Below, in pieces: positions 24,699 through 27,342 of a stretch of DNA of 27,342 nucleotides. Position 1 is the stretch's first letter; each line of letters starts with the position of its first letter. The translations under genes and the position numbers were made by a program. The stretch is from Roseburia sp. Lineage in GTDB: Bacteria; Bacillota_A; Clostridia; Lachnospirales; Lachnospiraceae. The notes under the pieces were generated by a model. The model made no database searches and was not told the origin of the DNA. It saw nothing but the letters and a program-made list of their open reading frames with translations. The stretch covers positions 1 through 27,342 of the forward strand of contig DXQT01000036.1 of NCBI GenBank assembly GCA_019411365.1, read 5' to 3'.

Positions 24699-25721
24699 TT
24701 AAACCTTTCCAAAAGAACAGTCCGGGAATCTGCACTCTGCACATCCAAGGCATAAGCCACCATGTCCCAGCACATAAAAATCTTCCGCTTTCACCGGGAT
24801 CCCGGCTGCGATCCTCGGCAGCATAATGTCAAAAATGGTGCTCTTTGCGTACATCACGCAGCCCGGCAGTCCCATGACCGGCGTGCCGTCCTCAAAATAT
24901 CCGAGCAGAAACATAGCTCCCGGCAGCACCGGCGCACCGTAGGTGACGATCTGCGCTCCCGAACGCTTAATTGCTCCCGGTGTGCGGTCGTCCGGATCAA
25001 CGCTCATGCCTCCGGTACATAAGATAATATCCACACCTTTTGCTTTGTACTCTGCTATTTTTTCCGTGATAAGCGCCTCGTCATCCCCCGGATAACAATG
25101 CTCTACCGTCTCAATGCCATAGGCTTTCAGCTTCTCAATGACCACATCGGAAAAGGTGTCCCGGATCAGTCCTTTTGCCACTTCACCGCCCGTCGTGATG
25201 AGCGCTGCCGTCTTTAATTTATAAGGAAGCACATTGACAAGCGGCTCTTTGCCCGCACACCGTTTTGCTGCTTCCATTTTTTCTTTTTCAATGATCAGTG
25301 GGATGATTCTGGTTGCCGCAAGCTTCGCCCCCTTTTTCACCGGAGTGTAGGAATGCCTCGTTGCGATCATCATCTGTCCAAGTGAATTGACTGCCAGAAG
25401 TTTTTCCACATTGATTGTTAAAATTCCGTCAATGTCCGAGGTAAGCTCGATTTTCCCCTCTTTCGGCTGGGAGGCATGCATATGTTCTCCCTGACAGATC
25501 TCACGCAGGATCTCTGCCGCCTCATCCTCATGAAGCATGTTTTCGTTTTTCTCCCACACATAGAGATTTTCTTTTCCCATGGATAATAACACCGGGATAT
25601 CCTCTTCTGTCACAATATGCCCCTTGCGGAATCTCGCATCTTTCGTGACACCCTTTATGATCTGCGTCATATCATGACATAAAACATGACCGACGGCTTC
25701 CTCTGTTTTGATTAATTTCAT
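24699..25721 (-). CDS. MoeA-like molybdopterin-binding protein with C-terminal four-Cys cluster
   Basis: This 340-aa protein likely acts in the insertion of molybdenum or later steps of cofactor maturation. The N-terminal part is a MoeA-like region (AVGHVLCHDMTQIIKGVTKD, RFRKGHIVTEEDI). A MoCF molybdopterin-binding domain lies at about 165-300 with TTGGEVAKGLIRDTF, IILCTGGMSVDPDDRTPGA and PGAMFLLGYF, then MGLPGCVMYAKSTIFD. The C-terminus carries C324, C327, C330 and C335 in a CLGCAECRFPDC arrangement, as if for a metal or iron-sulfur cluster; classical MoeA lacks this. At 340 aa it is shorter than full MoeA. It starts 11 nt after the CmpB-type membrane protein. Confidence 0.88.
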   Translation of the reverse strand: MKLIKTEEAVGHVLCHDMTQIIKGVTKDARFRKGHIVTEEDIPVLLSMGKENLYVWEKNENMLHEDEAAEILREICQGEHMHASQPKEGKIELTSDIDGILTINVEKLLAVNSLGQMMIATRHSYTPVKKGAKLAATRIIPLIIEKEKMEAAKRCAGKEPLVNVLPYKLKTAALITTGGEVAKGLIRDTFSDVVIEKLKAYGIETVEHCYPGDDEALITEKIAEYKAKGVDIILCTGGMSVDPDDRTPGAIKRSGAQIVTYGAPVLPGAMFLLGYFEDGTPVMGLPGCVMYAKSTIFDIMLPRIAAGIPVKAEDFYVLGHGGLCLGCAECRFPDCSFGKV

Positions 25722-25732
25722 TGTTTTTCCTC

Positions 25733-27028
25733 TTATTTTGTCTTGGCGTTCGGGTAAATGCGCGCCATCTTTGCGTCATCATAATGCTCATCCATGTACA
25801 CCTGCCAGCTCTGCGTTGCTTTCACCTGTCTGCCTCTCTCATCATAGCGTATTAACGCCATGCAGGACACCACAACATTGCAGCACATAAATACGATCAG
25901 CATCCATGTCACTGTCTTACCGATCACAACAGGAATTTTTTCTATCAATCCTGAAATTTTCGGATACAGAATCTTAAACCACACAACAGCTGCAATTCCC
26001 CAGAAAAAGCAGTACAACAGGTTAATCCTTCCGCCGAGATTGAACGGCATCCAGCTGTAATCCCAGAATACTTTTCCAAATACCAGCTCCGTGAACACAC
26101 TGCACAGATACTCGTAAGCACCGCCCAAAAATGTGCCTGTCCAGAACAGAAATCCATCACTTCTGTCCTTATATTTATATAACATTGCCGTCACCATTGC
26201 AATCGCAAGTCCCCACACGATACTGAATGGTCCCCACACCACACTGCTGCGGCTCATCCATACCCCTGCTGTGATGCGGCAGAAAATCGTCTCCGTGATA
26301 TCTCCCAGGAATGCTCCCACAAAAAATAACATCACGATTTTATAAAAATCACAGCCCTTTGCAAAAACGGTTTTATCCTTTGTGACCTTTTCCACAAAGC
26401 TTGCCTTCGGGTAGGCTTTTGTCATTCGTTTTTCAATCGATCCTACAATCTTATTGCCAAGCCTGATGCGGAAACGATCGATTTTGTTATTTGCTTCCAG
26501 CCACTTCTCCGGGTGTCTGCTCTTTCCTGTCACAAGCAGATAGGAGGCGAGTACATCCACCACAAGCACACCGATCAGCACCAGCAGAACAATATGTACC
26601 AAAAGCTGTGGCAGTATCGCAAGCAATCGGAATACCCACCGGTTGGCATACTTCACCACAACATAACCCAAAGCACCTTTTATCAGGGAAACCGGAAGAC
26701 AGATGTAACCGTCTAAGTTCCATTTACTCTTACTGTAATCCCACCAGCGTTTATGATAAAACCTCTCGATTAACTTTCCAGCGATGAACTCTGTAACTGC
26801 TGCATACAGGGATGCAAATAAAAAGAGCCATAGCCCGGTCAGCTCCTGCAAGCCCACAGACATTGCAACAGCTCCCACACCGTACAGGATACACAGCGGA
26901 CCATTTACCAGCCCACGGTTGGAAAATTTCCGGTGCATAAATGTTGCCGCGGCTGTCTCTATCACCCAGCCCGCAAAAGAATATATAAAAAATAGCCACA
27001 ATAAATCATATCCGGTAAACTGTATCAT
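25733..27028 (-). CDS. Membrane protein with two CmpB-type (ABC_trans_CmpB) domains
   Basis: This integral membrane protein of 431 aa is often named putative ABC transporter permease of the CmpB type; the real function is not established. The fold is duplicated. The first copy at about 15-140 has FAGWVIETAAATF, RGLVNGPLCILYG, then ERFYHKRWWDYS. The second copy at about 232-360 has GAFLGDITETIFCRI, SSVVWGPFSIVWG, then GKVFWDYSWMPFNLGG. A basic cytoplasmic linker joins them. The start has AGAGG at normal spacing. The gene has a strong promoter and is the first gene of the molybdenum-cofactor operon. The Mo link is from position only. Confidence 0.85.
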   Translation of the reverse strand: MIQFTGYDLLWLFFIYSFAGWVIETAAATFMHRKFSNRGLVNGPLCILYGVGAVAMSVGLQELTGLWLFLFASLYAAVTEFIAGKLIERFYHKRWWDYSKSKWNLDGYICLPVSLIKGALGYVVVKYANRWVFRLLAILPQLLVHIVLLVLIGVLVVDVLASYLLVTGKSRHPEKWLEANNKIDRFRIRLGNKIVGSIEKRMTKAYPKASFVEKVTKDKTVFAKGCDFYKIVMLFFVGAFLGDITETIFCRITAGVWMSRSSVVWGPFSIVWGLAIAMVTAMLYKYKDRSDGFLFWTGTFLGGAYEYLCSVFTELVFGKVFWDYSWMPFNLGGRINLLYCFFWGIAAVVWFKILYPKISGLIEKIPVVIGKTVTWMLIVFMCCNVVVSCMALIRYDERGRQVKATQSWQVYMDEHYDDAKMARIYPNAKTK

Positions 27029-27094
27029 TCGTATGTCCTCTTTCTGATTTTTCTTCTATATAAACATAGATATTTTTCTCGAATACACTCTTAG

Positions 27095-27123
27095 ATTATA
27101 TAGAAGCCGCCACTTTTCTTCAA
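27095..27123 (-). promoter_or_regulatory. Promoter of the molybdenum-cofactor operon
   Basis: On the minus strand, TTGAAG (27118-27123), exactly 17 nt and a perfect TATAAT (27095-27100). It lies just after the tRNA terminator. The leader to the first ATG is about 60 nt and shows no molybdenum-cofactor riboswitch. Confidence 0.75.
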
Positions 27124-27131
27124 GTAAATTT

Positions 27132-27170
27132 AAAAAGCCTTTGCAGAAAATTCTTTCCACAAAGGCTTTT
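27132..27170 (-). terminator. Terminator of the tRNA-Pro/tRNA-Gly unit
   Basis: AAAAGCCTTTG pairs perfectly with CAAAGGCTTTT around a 16-nt loop, followed on the minus strand by a T-rich tract. It lies just downstream of tRNA-Gly and ahead of the next promoter. Confidence 0.85.
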
Positions 27171-27197
27171 CAATCACTTAAATCAAGAAAAAAATAG

Positions 27198-27268
27198 AGC
27201 GGGTGATGGGAATCGAACCCACGTATCCAGCTTGGAAGGCTGGTGTTCTACCATTGAACTACACCCGC
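27198..27268 (-). tRNA. tRNA-Gly (anticodon UCC)
   Basis: The minus strand folds as a complete cloverleaf of 71 nt. The acceptor stem is GCGGGTG/CACCCGC with discriminator U. The D-loop contains AATGGTAGAA, and the anticodon stem CCAGC/GCTGG holds loop CTTCCAA with anticodon TCC. The T-arm contains GGTTCGATTCC. The CCA end is not encoded. Confidence 0.97.
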
Positions 27269-27287
27269 ATATTTAATTGTTCACAAG

Positions 27288-27342
27288 TCGGGGTGACAGG
27301 ATTCGAACCTGCGACCTCCTGGTCCCAAACCAGGCGCTCTAG
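27288..27342 (-). tRNA. tRNA-Pro (anticodon UGG), 5' part cut off by the window edge
   Basis: The visible 3' part has anticodon stem CCTGG/CCAGG with loop TTTGGGA and anticodon TGG, the T-arm core GGTTCGAATCC and the acceptor strand CACCCCG with discriminator A. The 5' acceptor strand and most of the D-arm lie outside the window. Transcribed ahead of tRNA-Gly, about 20 nt apart. Confidence 0.95.

Noticed and set aside
27029..27094. Molybdenum-cofactor riboswitch in the operon leader
   Set aside because: The leader is short, AT-rich and shows no extended stem structure of the Moco motif.
27198..27342. Integration site of a mobile element at the tRNA genes
   Set aside because: No integrase gene and no direct repeat of a tRNA 3' end was seen nearby; the adjacent operon looks like ordinary chromosome.

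Overview
The window looks like chromosome of a motile, low-to-moderate-GC Gram-positive anaerobe of the Lachnospiraceae (Roseburia/Agathobacter-like). This rests on gene style only: CheV and a chemoreceptor, a FliD-like protein, a sortase substrate with an SPKTG signal, several Cys-anchored lipoproteins, clostridial AGGAGG-type ribosome sites, and a MOSC-MogA fusion. No species can be assigned from this sequence alone. Every protein gene except the exonuclease III gene lies on the minus strand, so the biology reads from high to low coordinates. There is no phage, IS transposase or CRISPR array.

From the right end: tRNA-Pro (cut by the window edge) and tRNA-Gly, then their terminator. A very good sigma-A promoter at 27095-27123 then opens a molybdenum-cofactor operon: a duplicated CmpB-type membrane protein, a MoeA-like molybdopterin-binding protein with a C-terminal four-Cys cluster, moaC, moaA and a MOSC-MogA fusion. 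modA, modB and modC follow, with a promoter and a palindrome of their own before modA. A new promoter at 19539-19567 starts a signalling unit: a 215-aa membrane protein, an OmpR-type response regulator, its histidine kinase and a lipoprotein whose start overlaps the kinase stop.

The centre holds cheV, preceded by a promoter and a strongly folded leader. Next come a 488-aa charge-patterned membrane protein translationally coupled to hisH-hisF, then ung, a short FliD-like protein and mnmA. Further left is a surface group: a membrane-bound LuxR-type regulator, an RsgI-like lipoprotein and a sortase-anchored protein. exoA (xth) faces the opposite way and is divided from the surface group by a bidirectional terminator. 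The left end carries a BMP-family lipoprotein and a Cache-domain chemoreceptor separated by only 11 nt, followed by a large imperfect palindrome at 5-170.

The most notable points are four. The RsgI-like lipoprotein gene is apparently broken by a one-base frameshift: a complete DnaJ-type zinc finger with four CxxC knuckles lies immediately downstream in the -1 frame with no start of its own. The cheV leader is a multi-branched RNA candidate that sits directly behind an extended -10 promoter. Spo0A-box-like repeats sit upstream of the BMP/chemoreceptor pair. The palindrome at 5-170 resembles a MITE or terminator-like element.
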